DNA from: Conexibacter sp.
Lineage (GTDB): Bacteria; Actinomycetota; Thermoleophilia; Solirubrobacterales; Solirubrobacteraceae
Assembly (NCBI GenBank): GCA_025964295.1
Contig: JAOPZD010000619.1
Location: 1 to 6,096, forward strand
DNA length: 6,096 bases
Direction of reading: 5' to 3'
Shown: positions 5,368 through 6,096 of the stretch, in pieces
Position numbering within the stretch: the first letter of the stretch is position 1
How the letters are laid out: each line of letters begins with the position of its first letter
Position numbers and translations under genes: made by a program
The notes under the pieces: model-generated
Database searches by the model: none
What the model was told of the DNA's origin: nothing
The model's input: the letters and a program-made list of their open reading frames with translations, nothing else

Positions 5368-5909
5368 GCGACGCGACCCGCCTCCTGGTCACCCCGTCGC
5401 AGACCGTCGGGCCGTTCTTCGCGATCGGCCTGCCGTGGCCCGACGGCCCGTTCGTGGTCAGCGAGGGGGAGCCGGGCGCCCTGGTCATCGCCGGCACGGT
5501 CTTCGACGGCGAGGGCGCGCCGATCCCCGACGCGGTCGTCGAGACCTGGCAGGCCGACGAGCACGGGTCCTTCGGCGAGCGCGAGGGCTTCCGTGGCTTC
5601 GCGCGCGTGCCGACCGGCGACGACGGGACCTTCGCGATCCGGACGGTCAAGCCCGCCGGCGTCCCTGGTCCGGGCGGGACGGCGCAGGCGCCGCACATCG
5701 ACGTCTCGCTGTTCTGCCGCGGCCTGCTGCACCGCGTCGTGACCCGCATCTACTTCGCCGACGAGGAGGCCGCCAACGCGGCCGATCCGATCCTGGGCTC
5801 CGTTCCGCCGGAGCGCCGTGAGACGCTGCTGGCCGGCAGGACCGACGATGGCTACCGATTCGACATCCACCTCCAGGGCGACGGCGAGACCGTCTTCTTC
5901 GACGTCTGA
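5364..5909 (+). CDS. pcaG: Protocatechuate 3,4-dioxygenase, alpha subunit
   Basis: The non-catalytic partner of PcaH; it shares the fold, lacks the iron ligands and completes the substrate pocket. The 181-residue product opens with the alpha-subunit signature TPSQTVGPFF (10-19). It continues with VFDGEGAPIPDAVVETWQAD and APHIDVSLFCRGLLHRVVTR, and ends YRFDIHLQGDGETVFFDV, as in known PcaG. Arg119 corresponds to alpha-Arg133 of Pseudomonas putida, which contacts the substrate carboxylate. Phe18 stands where that enzyme has alpha-Tyr16; Phe is, I believe, common here in actinobacteria. It is shorter than the roughly 200-residue Pseudomonas subunit, mainly through a shorter loop after about residue 25. 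The ATG overlaps the pcaH stop as ATGA, and GAGGAGGAG at 5347-5355, 8 nt upstream, is the strongest ribosome binding site in the operon. Its last 62 nt overlap pcaB. Confidence 0.96.
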   Translation: MSDATRLLVTPSQTVGPFFAIGLPWPDGPFVVSEGEPGALVIAGTVFDGEGAPIPDAVVETWQADEHGSFGEREGFRGFARVPTGDDGTFAIRTVKPAGVPGPGGTAQAPHIDVSLFCRGLLHRVVTRIYFADEEAANAADPILGSVPPERRETLLAGRTDDGYRFDIHLQGDGETVFFDV

Positions 5910-6096
5910 CGTCCTGCTCGGCGCGATCTTCGCGCGCGGGGCGGCGGCCGACGCGGTCGCCGACCGCGCGCTCCTGCAGGCGATGCTCGACGTCGAGGCC
6001 GCCCACGCGCGCGCCCGCGCCGCGCTCGGGCTGATCGACGACGCGGCCGCCGCGGCGATCGCCGAGGCCGCCGACGCCGAGCGCTTCGACCTGGCC
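5848..6096 (+). CDS. pcaB: 3-carboxy-cis,cis-muconate cycloisomerase, N-terminal 83 residues (runs off the right edge)
   Basis: The start of the fumarase/aspartase-superfamily enzyme that lactonises 3-carboxy-cis,cis-muconate, the product of PcaHG. The recognisable N-terminus starts at about residue 20: DVLLGAIFARG (21-31), DRALLQAMLDVEAAHARA (39-56), then AERFDLA at the window end. This helical opening is typical of PcaB; adenylosuccinate lyase is a distant relative, but the context settles the call. The only ATG, GTG or TTG that keeps this segment, from 5848 onward, is ATG 5848-5850, inside pcaG, with AGGA at 5838-5841, 6 nt upstream. It gives a 62-nt overlap and a 20-residue leader of which 12 are Ser or Thr. 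That leader uses codons uncommon in this window (ACA, AGA, several TCT), as expected where pcaG in another frame fixes the bases. A CTG start at 5914 would be the alternative. Confidence 0.88.
   Translation, partial: MATDSTSTSRATARPSSSTSDVLLGAIFARGAAADAVADRALLQAMLDVEAAHARARAALGLIDDAAAAAIAEAADAERFDLA

Overview
The window is very GC-rich, with G or C at almost every third codon position, frequent GTG starts and genes packed end to end. This fits a high-GC actinobacterium. The protein sequences look most like soil lineages such as Solirubrobacterales/Thermoleophilia, but that placement is inference from memory; no marker gene is present. I see no mobile element, CRISPR array, tRNA or rRNA.

Layout. 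Positions 1-504 (minus strand) hold the N-terminal part of an unrecognised protein that runs off the left edge. Positions 505-602 are a short intergenic gap with a candidate minus-strand promoter and an imperfect hairpin. Positions 603-701 (minus) hold a possible 32-residue membrane miniprotein, starting 5 nt after the stop of pobA. Positions 707-1876 (minus) are pobA, 4-hydroxybenzoate 3-monooxygenase. A 60-bp divergent control region (1877-1936) follows. From 1937 to the right edge a tightly overlapping plus-strand operon reads pcaI-pcaJ-pcaF-pcaH-pcaG-pcaB, the last cut by the window end.

Together these genes encode most of the protocatechuate branch of the 3-oxoadipate pathway. PobA hydroxylates 4-hydroxybenzoate to protocatechuate. 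PcaHG opens the ring to 3-carboxy-cis,cis-muconate. PcaB cycloisomerises it. PcaIJ loads CoA onto 3-oxoadipate, and PcaF cleaves 3-oxoadipyl-CoA to succinyl-CoA and acetyl-CoA. The decarboxylase and enol-lactone hydrolase (PcaC/PcaD or fused PcaL) and a transcriptional regulator are not in the window; they may lie to the right or elsewhere.

This is a recognisable catabolic cluster, not a new system. The points worth a second look are local: the possible miniprotein behind pobA, a 62-nt pcaG/pcaB overlap that gives PcaB a Ser/Thr-rich leader, a pcaI start without a ribosome binding site inside a compact divergent promoter, CatIJ-type transferase subunits in a pca operon, and cofactor-site changes in PobA.
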